DNA of 64,000 nucleotides from Blastobasis lacticolella (GCA_905147135.1 LR990057.1:2604001-2668000); one strand, 5' to 3'. Shown: positions 1-11,430, counted from the first letter of the stretch. A program made the numbers and translations. Notes: a model not told the origin generated them from the letters alone.

Positions 1-3000
1 CGTCTACTATTTTCTTTGTCAATCCAAGATTATTTATCAAGGCCTGTGGGGAGGGGTCCCTGCCCCGGAATCTCCTGAAGACTTCGCTCGGGTGGCAGCT
101 GCCGCCGACTGCCAAAAACGTGTCCCTATACCTCTTCCCCACTGAGATGACATCCTGGTTGTCAGCCCTGGCTTCTTCAAATGCACTGTAAATGTCGGCG
201 GCTATCATCTTAGACCACAAATGGCAGTAGTATGCTGCTCCCCATTCTTCAGAAAATATTTTCGTGAAAGACAGCGGATGCGAATCATACTTATCAAATG
301 GCAAACTATGGTATTTTGGCCACAATTCCTTCACTAAATCTCTCCAGAATGTCTTCTGTAAGTGAAGTTCAAAATCTAAACGTGATAAATATAGCTCCTG
401 ACATAATTTGTACCCGGCCATGTGTTTTCTAACATTTTGCAAGTTCTTTACAACTTCTTCGGGCAAAGGTTCATCAGTTTTATAATGGCCAGTGATTGCT
501 TGTATTGTGTGAGGATCATAAAGCCAATGCACCATTACTTGGCCACAGATTTCTGCAGAGTCCCATTCAACATTTGACAATCCAGCAACTTCACAATAAT
601 TTGCTTTTGTTAGCAAATGCCGTAAAGAATGACCAAACCGTTTGAATAGATTGTTTACTTCTTTGAAAGATAATAAAGACGGTTTATCATCTTCCGGAGC
701 TTGGAAATTGAAAATTAAAGCCGATAGAGGCTTTGTTACTGTGCTTTTACATCTGTTTCTAATGGCTATATGCCAGCCTGCGTCATCATAAACGCGTATT
801 TTCTCGTCTTGCCTTGCATATGGGTCCAAATAAAAGCCTGCTATTGGATTGTTACTTGATTCATCATAAATGTCATAGAATTTCACATCTTTGTGCCAAG
901 TATCTGTTTCAGGTCTCTCGACTATCTGTATTTTGAATAACGTACAACTTAAGTTGAATAAACTGTTAATGACTTTTGTTAGAGGAAAGAATTCACGAAT
1001 TTTGTTCTCATCAAATTGATACAGTGACCATGTCTGTTTTCTCTGCCAATATGGTATATCCCAGAACTCCAGTTTGGCGTCAAAGCCTCTGTCCTGTGCA
1101 AACTGCTGCAGAGTTGCTAGCTCAACATCTTGCATGGGACGCGCTGATTCAAGCAAATTATCGAGCACATTATTTACGTTTTCTATTGAACCTGCCATTT
1201 TTGTTTCCATGCTCATGTCCACAAATGAATCATATCCCAACAATTTTGCTTGATCTAGTCTAAGTTGCCTGATTTTCTCAACATGTGTGCTTGTCTCGAT
1301 ATCCTTGTTACCGTAACCTGAACACCTTTGCTGCATGGCCTGCCATGCGTTCCAGCGTACAGTTCTATCTGGACAATATTGCATGAAAGGTTTGTAAATG
1401 TGTGGTTGAAGTGTCACTTTCCAGGGTCCTTTTAACGCATCATTACTCAGAGACATGGATTTGGCCAAACTCTCAGGAAATTCCCTCATGAATTGGATGT
1501 TGTTAATAGTGCCATTGAAAAGTTTGGTGGCAATATTGACTTTCTCTCTGTATGTTTGTCTCTCGTTATGCAACTGTCCAAGAATGGTGTTCAATTTTTC
1601 TTTTTTTATGCCAGCCACATCTAGACCGTTTAGCTTGCCTTCTAAAATATACTTATCTAATAATCTTTGTTCTTCATCAGTCAAATCCTTCAAACGGTCC
1701 TTTTCATCTACTGCTGCTTGGAATATAGGTATACTGTTAAATTTTGCAGACCTGGCCTTCTGCGCTCGTTCATGGATTTGTATGTAGGATTTTGTAGGCA
1801 TTAATGAACTGTTACCTAAATACAATGTTTTAGCCATACCCCATGTCAGTTCCAGTTGCTTCTCTAATTTCTCTAAGGGCTGGAAAACCTCAACAAAAGC
1901 GTTTTTGCAGTTTGATGCAGATTGCTCTAGTTGTCTTACACCATTCTCGTATTCCAAGCTTTGCCGGCTGATTGCAGCTATGCATTTTTCAATAGTAATA
2001 TCATTGAACTCTGGCAAGCCATGTTCTGAGAGTAACAAATTCTGATCACCATCTTCTCCTATTTCAGGAATCCTGCAAAATAAAACATGGGTATGAAATC
2101 AGCATGTCCATGCAGTAGTTTAAGAAAAAGCTCTTGGCTATAAAAAACCCAGAGTTGCCAGAAATGTCATATATGCCATTATTATATTCATAATATGTAC
2201 ATCCAACATTTATTATAATTTACTCCAAAATCTATGTGGAATAATAGATTTTTTTTTAAAAAAGTTACAATAATTATAAATTTTATAAATAAATAAAATA
2301 AAATAAATAAATACAATCTTCATACAAAAAATCAATTGCTCTTTGTTAATCTCGCTATAACTCGAAAATGGCTGGATAGATTTGAATAATTTTTTGTTGG
2401 TAATAATACAGTACTCTTATTGCCTCTGCTGCTCGCTAAAGCTCCTTTCGGCTTGTCTAAGGTTAGCTGAAAGAGATCCCGTTGTGGGATAAGCTCGCCT
2501 ATGCTTTGTTTTCTTTTGAAATGTACCTACTGTATTGCAATAGGGAGTTTACATACATACATACAGTATAATACAGGAGTGATGTGTACGAAAGAAAAAA
2601 AGGTTAGATAGGGGTAAAGTACTCTACTACTTTGCCCCTACATACCCTTTTTTTCTTTGAGTTTAAGGGATCCCAATATTACAGCGAACAAAACAAAAAA
2701 GAATTATTTAAATCGGTCTAGCCATTTTCAAGTTTTAGCGAGACTAACGCACCACAATTGATTTTTACATAGGTATAGATAAATGGAATAGAATAAAAAT
2801 AAAAATCAAGAAAAATCAATGTAGTTATGATTCTCATACACTATAATAACTTCTATATTACATAGGTTAGGGGGCTGATTTTTTTAAAACATTGATTTTA
2901 GTGTAGTGACCCATTTTTATTCATTTCGTTGCTGGCGATTCTGGGTTTTTTGTCTATGACTTTTTAGCCAAGCCCTTTTACAAAAATATTAGGTATTTAT

Positions 3001-3393
3001 ATAGCTGAATTTTTTGGTGTTTTTGAAATGTAGCTACATACTGTTGAGTATTAAGATAAAAGACGTACGGCCTTAAAGGAACAATGTAACATAAATTAAC
3101 TTGCCGGTTATTGATTTATTTAATAAAAAACCGGTAAATAATGAAACTGTAATTAGATACGCAATGTTCAACGATCAAGATCTATAAGTTATATACCCAT
3201 ATGTCTAACAGTTTACTTAATAGAGTATTAATAACTTGCGAAGGGTGCAAAACGTATAAATTTCTTCAGTTTTATGTGTTAACTAGAAAATCAATCATAC
3301 TTACAAAACAAGATATCCCGCGTTACGTTTCTGATATATTTGCCGCTGTACGTGTCTCACTACTATACTTGAACGTAAAAACGATAAAGCCAT
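1..3393 (-). CDS. M3-family oligopeptidase A-like protein, active site degenerate (partial; 2 exons visible)
   Basis: Exons 3305..3393 (29 codons plus 2 nt) and 1..2072; the intron has donor gtaagtatg and acceptor ttttattttgcag, and the frame stays open to position 1. The C-terminus lies beyond the left edge. The start MALSFLRSSIVVRHVQRQIY is Arg-rich with no acidic residue, like a mitochondrial presequence. The body matches M3A oligopeptidases: a LPEF start near residue 40, the helix before the zinc site (SFKEVNNLF), and a C-terminal GGSCHPSEVFRRFRGRDPS block. The zinc motif expected as HEFGH reads KRFGH at about residues 507-511, so the first His ligand and the catalytic Glu are missing. 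The third-ligand Glu is kept (AEICG, about 537). The substrate loop usually reading SHIFAGGY reads TKIFSEEW. Family membership is clear; loss of peptidase activity is inference. The intron holds a foldback repeat. Confidence 0.9.
2326..2766. repeat. Foldback (inverted-repeat) element in intron of the M3-like gene
   Basis: The outer ends are inverted (aaaaatcaattg at 2326 and caattgattttt at 2755). Arms of about 75 bp are related: one reads through ctcgctataactcgaaaatggct, the other is its degenerate complement near 2693-2766. The middle carries two further opposed segments around a run with aaagaaaaaaagg and cccttttttttcttt. This is consistent with a non-autonomous foldback DNA element. No target duplication was identified. 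Confidence 0.55.
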
Positions 3394-3797
3394 TATTATA
3401 CACACTAGTTAACCCGTTAATTCTGTAAAATTTATTTCATAATCTCAAAACTAAAATAAATGCAGCACTGCATGCACGCACATATGATTCCCCCTTTCTA
3501 TCAGTCAGATTTCAAATGCTGTCAATCAGATTGACAACGATACCATAGACAACATATGTGTAGGCGCGTTCCATTTTTATCAATCATAGAAAAATTAAGG
3601 TTCCACTAGCGCCACCTAGTAGTGTTTTGATTCTCGTGCCCTGCCGACCTATGCATGAGATGCTATGATCATGAGAAGGCTAGGGTAGGGGGTATTGCGG
3701 TTTGCTGGTTTTGCTTGGTCACCTTTTATATGGAAAACCATCAAACCACTGTTTGTTACAAATAAAAAAAGTAATACCTAATAAGTAACACACGATA

Positions 3798-6700
3798 TCA
3801 TTTATTTATTTTGCCTTCTCTTTCCGCAGAGACAGGACGATTGTTCTCTAGGGTCACATTTACCATTTGACAAGTGCACATTGAGTTGGAAAAGTTGCAT
3901 TCGATGCAATCTTGAGTTTCTGATTTAGTTGGTTGTATCTGGGTTTCTTTAACTGGTGGAATACAGCAGAAGTCGGTGTCGAGGCCCATTTTCTCTCCAT
4001 CTTCCAATGTTTGAGGTAAATGCTGATTTAAGGTCTCGGGAAGGAGCAGACTCGCTACTCCACCCGCAACAAGTAGCGCCCCCATTATAATAAGTGGAAG
4101 AACCATGATGTCCGATCCCTGAAGATAATAAATAATGACATTAGCTAATTAGTTAATCAAGGATGTAACTAACAGTACTTCCTACTTATTTCACTAGGTT
4201 AGGTAGGCTTAGACGAACCTATGCGTTGTGTCTACCTAGTATTGAAACAGTAAGTTGGCGACATAGCTCGAACGATTACAGGCAGGTGGGCAGGGCACAT
4301 AGATATCATGCAGAACAGATGGCCACTGGGCCCTTACGTTCATATGTTCCACTATAGCAGAACGTCCATTTCATCAGAATATCTACTGTATCTTCTTCTT
4401 ATCGAGTCGATGGACTTAACGCTTCTTATACTTTCTTCGCCCAATATTCGGCGACGCATACAGCATTTAGACTGTATCAGAATGCCCACTGAGTCAGAAT
4501 TTTAATAAGTTAATCTCAGACACTTACCAAATAATTCACCAACGGAATAAATATCGGTCCCAGCATTCCCAGCACCGAGCTGAGGCTCATTCCGAGCCCC
4601 CGCACCACGGTCGGATACAGCTCTGAAGCCATCAGGGGCAGCACCACGAACGAAGACGATATCCCCATCTTGCCGACGCAGTATAGAGCCAGAGTGACGT
4701 TGGTTTCTGTGCAGTGGAAAAAGAGGATATAGAGGCTGCTACCATTTGACCACATTTGTCCCCTCATCATCATCATCATCACAGCCCATAACAGTCCACT
4801 GCAGGACTTATAATCTCCCAGGAAACGGGAGCTTATTGCCATACTTTCAAAGCTTGGCAGGTGGGTTGGAGATCGCACTGTTATAAATATATAACAATGG
4901 AATACGCTGCTGCCCATTTACCAGCCTACGGAGACTTTAGATCTTATGCTTCGAAAAATTTTGTTGCCTTATGCGACACCTATGAGTGTAAGGGGTTGGT
5001 GCTATTTTACTCTGCCGGTTATCACACGGTCTATCATTTGCTTCTATTGTCAGAAAAGGTACTCGCCGGGGCTTTTTTCCTAAACGCCTCATTTGCTATA
5101 CTCCGACCCTTACACGGAGGATGCCACTGACTGTTTCATTGCCTCTATTAAGAAACGCTGGTATGGCTGGAAAGGCTCGGGTGGCTGTTACAAAATACGT
5201 GGCATATTTTGAAAGACTGCTGATTTCAAATGATACGGCCTTTACGAGAGCATTTACAAAAACTTTATAACTGAAAGGTGCGAGCGAGATTTCAAGTCAT
5301 AAGCATAAGGTAGCCAGCGCAATTATAGGCATGATGCATTTACCTTAGTCCTCAAAATGATAACGCATCTGCTTTTCAGCAGTTTTGTTGCCTGTAACCT
5401 AAATGCATGAAGCATATTAATGAATGAATTATGACGTTATGGGCGACAGTTATCGCTTACCATCAGGTGGGTTGCCTGCTCGTTTTTTACTGCATTGCAT
5501 AAAAAAAAAGCTATAGTGGTCGGGACGCTGCCACTCAAATGTAAATTGAGCCTAAGGTTAATCTTAAGCTTAGGCGGGATATCTATTCCGCCTTATAACG
5601 CCTCAATTATTGTTAATCACTCACCATGCTGCACCAAAAACGTGGTAAGACACGCCACACCGCCCACAACCATGCTCATGCATAGTGTCCATCTTCTGCC
5701 GAGCCTTTCCATGGACGGCCAAAGGAACAAGTAGGTCGGCAGCTCTACCACTCCAGCCAGGAAGAAATTGAGGAACTCATCACCACCAAGTACAGGAGCG
5801 TAGTACGATAGACCCACATATACACTCGTGTTGGTGAACCAGATGAATGTGATGATAATGGTCTTCTTCCTCAGGTTAGGAGTTCTGAAGAGGTCAAGGA
5901 TCCCGTACTTCCGGCTCTTCTCTCTCTCGAGGTCTTGTTTCAGCTTGTCGGACTCGTATTTGCGTCGGAGATGAACCATGTAGTTGGCTGGTAGAGATTT
6001 GCCGTTGATTCTGGAAATTGGACAGGAATAGGTACCGACTATTAGTCGTCAACCGGAGGCCCCTGAGATACCTACATGTTGATAAGGTGATAGATATCGC
6101 TGAGTCGGAGACGACGCGAGGATACCGAAGACCGCACGAAGTGGAGAAGAATGAGTACGAAAGCGAACTCTGTTAGAAGCCGGGATAAAGATGATAACAT
6201 GACAATTTATTTACTAGGTCATTAATGAATGCCACAAATAGCAGTGGTCCTAAATGTGAGCCCTGGGGAACGCCAGACGTAACAGGTACCGGAGATTATA
6301 CATAGCCCCTAACAGTAACCAACTAGCTTTTATTGTTTATGTAAGAACATATCCATCAAAAGAAATTTCCATAAATTCCGTAATGAAGTAATTTGATGCA
6401 TTTCATGGTTTTTCATGGTCAAATACCTTGGAAACGTCAGTGTAAATAGCGCATCTACCTGACCCATTGTAGCAAATGCCGAACAGAGATACTTCTTGTA
6501 AGTTGTAGGTACAATAATGTAATTGTTGTATACTTAGTATTTATATATTATTATATCTTTGCTACTGTCAACAGTGAATAATATATTTATTTAACAATAT
6601 ATGCGCATAAAGAAAGTTACAATATAAGTGTTGATGATTCGTGATTGGAAGAGTGGGTAAAATCATGTAATACGTTTATAGCTATAATGTTTTATTTTAT

Positions 6701-9700
6701 ACCACCAAGGTGGCAAACAAGCTTACGGCCTGCCTGATGGTAAGCTGTCGCCGCAGCCTATGGACGTTTGCAATACCAGGGGCATCACCCACGCGTTGCC
6801 GACCCCGTAAAAAACTTTTAACCCCTTTCTTGAAGAACTACATGTTGTACTCTCCAGGGGAAACCTCTCCAGGTTGTTCATTCCACAACGTTAGTGTGCG
6901 TGGGAGAAAGTTCCTTTGGAACCGCACATGTACCTCCTATGCTCGATATAAATATTAGGAACACAAACTAACCTGGCCATATTTTTTAGAATAACCTCAG
7001 CCTTCTCAAACTGTCCTCTAGCCAGCAACCATCGGGGGCTCTCTGGCATCAGCCACAGGTACAAGAAGAAGCAGACGAAAGGCAACGTAGTAGCCAGGGC
7101 CAGATTCCGCCAATCTCTGACGAGGTATACGACTCCAGCCAGCAGGATGAGGCCGAAAGAGTAGGCGATATTGGAGAGGATTGTGCAGAGAGTCCGAGAA
7201 CGTGGTCCCACTAGTTCTATAGCTGGAATGAAAAAAGATTCATAATTTTTTATTTTATAAGACCTTTCTACATAACTCAGAAAAGAGTCATTAGTACATG
7301 GTGACACTAGAGTTCAAACCCGGTACCTCGAGGTACGAGTCAGACCCTTAAATCATTAGGCCATCGACACTCCTAACCTAACTGACTGATATCGGTTGAA
7401 CATCCCGTCAAAGTTGTATACTTAAATATAAAATAAAAATTCCAAATTGTTTATTGAGTAGGACAATACGATGCGGAGAATACAATACGAAGCGGTAATA
7501 CGATGAAGATATCAAATATTTCCTAAACTACTGAATCTCACTTAATGACACAAAACTCATCATCTTGGCGTTATTGTCCCGGTTGTGCTCTCGCGCACGA
7601 GGGCCCGGGGTCCGCCTTGACCATGATCCAGGATTTGGCAGGTCAGGTAATTACAGTGGAGCGACTGCCATCTGACCTCCATGACCCAGCTACCAGGGGA
7701 ACCTGACCAGATTGGATCATGGTTACACATCCAGTCGCCTGAATGTGCAGGTTTCATCACGATGTTTTCCCTCACCGTAAGAGCATCGGTTAGTATTCAA
7801 CTAATGTACATAACTCAGAAAACAGTCATTAGTACATGGCCGGAGCGGGATTCGAACCCGGGACCTCTGGCTTACGAGTCGTATACTCTAACCGCTCGGC
7901 CACCGACGCTCCTATTGTATTGTATTTTATTATTTTTATCTAAATTATTAATGACACAAAACTAAAAAGAACTAAATCGGTTTAATTGATTTCCGTTAGG
8001 GAACTACGATGCCACAGGCAGGCACACAGATACCAAGATACCTACACACGTCAGACTTTTTGTGGAGGGGTTAAAAAATGTCTAGTTTAGCATCGATAAA
8101 CATGACTACATGTCTACATTTTCTTACCCAAAACATAAGGCGTGGCCATAATGGCCGGCACAGTGAATCCGACTCCGATCCTGTAAATGGCCCACACGAG
8201 GTAGTTCGGTGCGAAAGCAGTGGCCACACCGAAGATGCACTCTATCATGAGGTAAATGAAGAAAGATGGCTTCCTCCCGATCGTGTCTTGGAGGTATCCG
8301 AAAATGTAGTTCCCAATAATGCCGCCAACGGCGAGAAGCACTAAGCCTAGTGTCGGATAGAAGTCTTTCTTGCAGACTAGGTCCCACTGAAAATCAATAA
8401 GCGAAATTAAACCGATGCGCTAGCGCACCAACCTATACCTACCAGTTTAAAATGAGCTAACTATGCTATGGCCGTCCATAGATATGCAAGCTCATCTTAT
8501 ACTAGTTTTTGGGAGGTTGATGTGCTGCCTTATGCATACGAAAGAAAATATAGTCGTTTGGCAATCCGGTTACCAAACTACTATGATTACGAAAATATAC
8601 CATAATAGAGCTTAATCTAATAGTAGGTACCTATCACATACCTCAGTGACTACAGTACTCCCGTAGATGTCAGAATCATATACCCAACCGTTCTTGCAAG
8701 GTATAGTGTCAGTCGGAGTTTCCTTACTGACGGCGTCTTCGAGGTTGGAGTAAGTCTTTATGATGTCACTGTAGTTTAGTTTGTACATGCTGCATTCGGA
8801 ATATTTAACCTCGCCGTTTTTTATTTCTAGGGGTATGCTGTGGGTCAGAGAATTTATAATAAGTAAAAGGAAAATATCTAAATACCCAATAAATAATAAT
8901 CACCTCGCGCATGAGGGCCCGGGGTCCTCCTTGACCCCGATGTTCAAGCACCTCGCGTACCTACACGACTATAATAGTTTCGTACGATAATACACCGCGC
9001 CGCTCGTGCGCTGTTGCAGCAACTGCGCGCGCGCAGCTCGCGCGCGGCTCGCAACGGCACGTTCTCGAGTTTTGGGGTTGGACGCACCTTTAGGTTTCAT
9101 AAAAAAATGCGTAACACCAGGTGTGTTGTTGTATTTATTTATTTACAACAGCTATATAAAACATAATAAATATGATTTAATACCAACAAGCAGGTCCTCG
9201 CTAGTAAGTGTACTGAGGACTAAGATTACCTGGCATATGCTTCACGCCTGCAACTTTTCTGTCTATCTTAGCCGGAATACATATAACGGTGCAAGTAACA
9301 ATTATTTGGCAGCAGAAGTAGATGAGGCGGTGCCATCCATCCAGGCGGATTCCTCAGGGTTGACTGATCCCCAGATATCGTGAAAAAATTTTGCGCTCTA
9401 GAGGAAGTAAAACTTATCGATCTTTACGGTCTCTGAGTAGATACCGGTTCTTCAGTTTACATGTCAAGATCGTCTACTGTATAAATATTCCACAGTGTCC
9501 TATCTCCTTCAGTAATAACCTTTAAAATCTAAATCACAATAAGTGTTTACCTCAGATTCCTAACGAGCTCCAAGTCAGCCAAATGCTCGAGCTCAGGCAC
9601 TCGGCAGTGATGGCGGACCTCGGCCGCCATGAACAGCTGCGCGTACGCATGGAAACCGCACGGCGGGCAGCAGCACGGTGTACATCACCAGCTGCTGGTA

Positions 9701-10166
9701 CCGGTCGAAGGGGCCCACGTGTACCAGTATGGCCTCTCTCTCAAGAATAATACCAACTTTACCGACATATGATCGTCGAAAGCTGTATTTATATCGCGGA
9801 AAATGGAACACTTCTCTAGCGCGATGCAGGACTGTCAGCGTCATCTATGTGTGATGCCTGCCATCTTATGTTTGTGTACTCGTTACATGCGTGAACGGAT
9901 TGTTGTGTTTCCCTATTGGAGCGATAGATGTCGCTACATATCGACCTCTGAATAAGTGTTTACCTCAGATTCCTAACGAGCTCCAAGTCAGCCAAATGCT
10001 CGAGCTCTGGCACCCGGCAGTGATGGCGGACCTCCGCCGCCATGAACAGCTGCGCGTACGCATGGAACCCGCACGGCAGCATGGCGGGCAGCAGCACGGT
10101 GTACACCACCAGCTGCTGGTACCGCCCGAAGGGGCCCACGTCTTCCAATATAGCGTCGAAGTCCAT
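3798..10166 (-). CDS. SLC22-type organic cation/carnitine transporter-like protein, complete, 597 aa, 7 exons
   Basis: Exons: 9964..10166, 8642..8837, 8128..8386, 6973..7222, 5625..6010, 4528..4706, 3798..4118. They total 1794 nt (598 codons with stop); every junction is GT-AG and phase-consistent. Predicted plasma-membrane MFS transporter with 12 helices. Visible hallmarks: N-terminal VGPFGRYQ; a large Cys-rich extracellular loop between helices 1 and 2 with N-glycosylation sequons (NLS, NYS) ending TVVTEWDLVC; the MFS signature GYLQDTIGRK; PESPRWLL followed by the cytoplasmic loop; a second half with RLGRRW; and the closing PETLNQHLPQTLEDGE. Length fits the family (about 550-600 aa). Substrate cannot be told; organic cations, carnitine or carcinine are all known within SLC22. 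The start ATG is in the same exon as the conserved N-terminus. Introns hold LINE and SINE debris. Confidence 0.93.
4278..4333 (+). mobile_element. Small fragment related to the RTE LINE C-terminal region
   Basis: Contains ggtgggcagggcacatag followed by agaacagatggccactggg. This is the same succession seen in the intact LINE near 24912-24960 (gtgggcagggcacatag, agaacagatggcc). It is short and diverged. Confidence 0.45.
4760..5040 (-). mobile_element. SINE-like RTE-derived element (family A), minus orientation
   Basis: Starts at a (catcat)n tract, then cagcccataacagtccactgcagg, and ends with gctattttactctgccgg and a cacacgg edge. The same order of blocks occurs at 12536, 31193 and 46759. Read on the minus strand, it begins like the 5' region of the intact LINE at 21978 and ends in a (GAT)n tail. 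It sits in the intron between the 5625-6010 and 4528-4706 exons of the transporter gene. Confidence 0.7.
5339..5490 (-). repeat. Interspersed repeat fragment shared with 49895-50090
   Basis: Reads, in reverse orientation, the same blocks as 49935-50080: cttaccatcaggtggg, gggcgacagttatcgc, ttgttgcctgtaacctaaatg. It looks like the 3' end of a retroposon; no coding sequence is visible. Confidence 0.55.
6064..6190 (+). mobile_element. 5'-truncated LINE 3'-end fragment (LINE family 2)
   Basis: Contains gatatcgctgagtcgga, ccgaagaccgcacgaagtgg and agaagaatgagtacgaaagcg. This is the block series also found at 19695, 30085, 45030 and 61256, where it follows RT C-terminal coding sequence. Confidence 0.65.
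6205..6485 (-). mobile_element. Jockey/R1-like LINE reverse-transcriptase fragment, disrupted
   Basis: On the minus strand the RT motifs IYTDVSKVFD (about 6430-6460; expected DFSKAFD) and SGVPQGSHLGPLLF (about 6225-6270) can be read. They are separated by stops and a frame change. It is an old, dead 5'- and 3'-truncated LINE piece in an intron of the transporter gene. Confidence 0.75.
6697..6955 (+). mobile_element. LINE 3'-tail repeat (CR1/Zenon-like tail family), longest copy in window
   Basis: Starts after tttat with accaccaaggtggcaaac, then ttacggcctgcctgatggta, gcagcctatggacgtttgc, catcacccacgcgttgcc and ttcattccacaacg. The first 100 bp recur at 44150, 47255 and 52460 (plus) and at 50735 and 53880 (minus). 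The family name is from memory and not certain. Confidence 0.6.
7267..7373 (-). mobile_element. SINE1 head fragment
   Basis: Contains the SINE1 blocks cataactcagaaaagagtcatt and a decayed tRNA-like head (gttcaaacccggtacct ... aggccatcgacactcct). The body and tail are missing. Confidence 0.65.
7558..7947 (-). mobile_element. SINE1 copy a, full length, with 5'-transduced flank and perfect 16-bp TSD
   Basis: The tRNA-derived head is at the right (box-B-like gggttcgaatcccg and box-A-like tggccgagcggtta on the minus strand). The tail is at the left, ending near a cat-repeat. It is flanked by ttaatgacacaaaact at 7542..7557 and 7948..7963. Between the head (ends 7912) and the right TSD lie 35 extra bases (7913..7947) that equal 11920..11954, the genomic flank of SINE1 copy c. 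It lies in an intron of the SLC22-like gene. Confidence 0.92.
8898..8945 (-). mobile_element. Short SINE1 tail fragment
   Basis: Reads cctcgcgcatgagggcccgg and ggtcctccttgacccc, matching the SINE1 3' tail. The remainder is missing. Confidence 0.5.
9000..9098. repeat. GC-rich short segment ending in a MITE-like terminus
   Basis: A cgcgcgcgcagctcgcgcgcg tract is followed by ttggacgcaccttta. A second gcgcgcgcgcagc tract with ttggacgcaccctta lies at 27785-27912, where a family G MITE separates the two parts. It may be a MITE remnant; the evidence is thin. Confidence 0.35.
9235..9385 (+). repeat. Interspersed repeat fragment shared with 50040-50200
   Basis: Shares cacgcctgcaac-like, cggaatacatataacg, ttggcagcagaagtag and gcggattcctcagg with the repeat at 50070-50190. 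It lies between the first and second exons of the transporter gene. Confidence 0.5.
9551..9770 (-). pseudogene. Decayed tandem copy of SLC22-like exon 1
   Basis: From 9551 to about 9744 it is nearly the same as the functional first exon (9964..10166), including the same donor and 3' exon edge (aatctgag|gtaaac). It carries an 8-nt deletion after CTGCTGCCCGCC, where the working exon reads ATGCTGCC, so the frame shifts in the first transmembrane helix. The start codon position is also changed (no ATG aligned to the working start; the frame reads on as REAILVHVGPFDRYQ). It differs from the intact copy by substitutions (VHVGPFDR versus EDVGPFGR), so the duplication is not recent. It cannot encode a normal first exon. 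Confidence 0.85.
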
Positions 10167-10561
10167 GGCAACTGGTTTTGTTAGGATGCATTTACGAGTA
10201 AGGTAAGAAATCTTGAGAATATAGGAAGGATAAATGTAGGTATATGAAAAACATACCATATACTTAATTAATATCCCACTCACTAAAATAAAAAACGAAA
10301 GTTGGTATTTTATGGATGGATGTTTGGATTGGAGATTAACGTAAAAAATCTCTGAGGAATCTCTCCGAAATTATGAAGAAATTTGAAGGAAGCTCAAGAC
10401 CAGTGGACTCCAGTGGCTCAAGTGGTGGACTGATAATGAAGATTGAATATAATCATCATAATCCGAGTGGGCAAACCCGGCTTCTGCCAGGCTCCGTTTT
10501 CCCAGTGTCGGCTTTATATTTGTACCATAATCTCGCAAACTGGTGCCAGATAAACTGATCA

Positions 10562-10915
10562 TCATTCTCTTGGCGTTAATGTCCCAGTTGTGCTCTCGAG
10601 AACGAGGGCCCGCGGTCCGCCTTGACCATGATCCAAAATTTGGCGATCAGGTAATTACAGTAGAGCGACTACCATCTGACCTGCGTGACTCTGCTACCAG
10701 GGGAACCTGACCAGATTGGATCTTGGTTACAAATTCAGTTGCCTGAATTTGCAGGTTTCATCACGATGTTTTCCCTCACCGTAAGAGCATCGGTTAGAAT
10801 TCAACTAATGTACATAACTCAGAAAAGAGTCATTGGAACATGGCCGTAGCGGTATTCGAACCCGGTACCTCTCGTTAACGAATTGGATACTCAACCGCCC
10901 GGCTACCGACGCTCT
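10562..10915 (-). mobile_element. SINE1 copy b
   Basis: Full body from the tail (cttggcgttaatgtccc) to the tRNA-like head (ggtattcgaacccgg ... ccggctaccgacgctc). A possible 8-bp duplication, agataaac, lies just left of the element and at 10924..10931. It lies just upstream of the transporter gene start. Confidence 0.85.
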
Positions 10916-11334
10916 CGACGTGCTAGATAAACGGACCATCACAGAAACATATATTTAGGTTTCTGTGGATGCAATACACAAATATGCAAATTAAATACCC
11001 GGAATATACATAAACATTGAAAACCGCATTTTTGTTTCAAAGGTACTTTTGTGCTTTTGTGTTTCGTAGTACCGCTATCCATCGGAGGGCTATTTGTTCG
11101 TTCACTATTCTGCGCTAGAAAGTTTAACAAACTACATGTTGTGTAGACATCGAACACATGATCTTCTAGGTTAGCAAATCGATGTCGCAAACACCACGGC
11201 GCCTGATGAACGTGGAATTATACAAAAACTCAAGTCCTTACAAAAATATCTCCAAACTTCTCAAACAAAAAAAATTAGTTTGCTATCTTTCCAATCTCAT
11301 CAACAACAATCGTGACAACTTTAGGTCAGGCTTG

Positions 11335-11430
11335 TGGGGACCTTTTTAAATTCGGGGGACCTGATTCAAACTTTTTATCTTTAGTTTAGTAAGATCAATA
11401 TATTTTTTTTAGAGTAAGGGTTTTTAAAAT
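11335..11430. repeat. Unclassified repeat shared with 26555-26620
   Basis: Both places read a variant of ggacctttttaaattcgggg, then actttttatctttagttta, then agagtaagggtttttaa. No coding content or ends could be defined. Confidence 0.4.

Noticed and set aside
976..1787. Open frames on the plus strand over the M3-like exon
   Set aside because: They are antisense shadows of the long conserved minus-strand frame.
3201..3428. 75-codon plus-strand frame
   Set aside because: It lies opposite the minus-strand presequence exon (3305-3393) and has no family features.
4516..4917. 133-codon frame starting upstream of the transporter exon
   Set aside because: Only the part from 4528 to 4706 is exon; the rest translates an intronic family A repeat.
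7836..7912. tRNA-like sequence (also at 42953, 59388, 29100 and others)
   Set aside because: Boxes A and B are present, but acceptor stems do not pair and each is fused to a SINE body; these are SINE heads, not tRNA genes.
8124..8387. Second minus-strand frame over the transporter exon at 8128-8386
   Set aside because: It is a frame-shifted shadow; the conserved frame is the one with DTIGRK.
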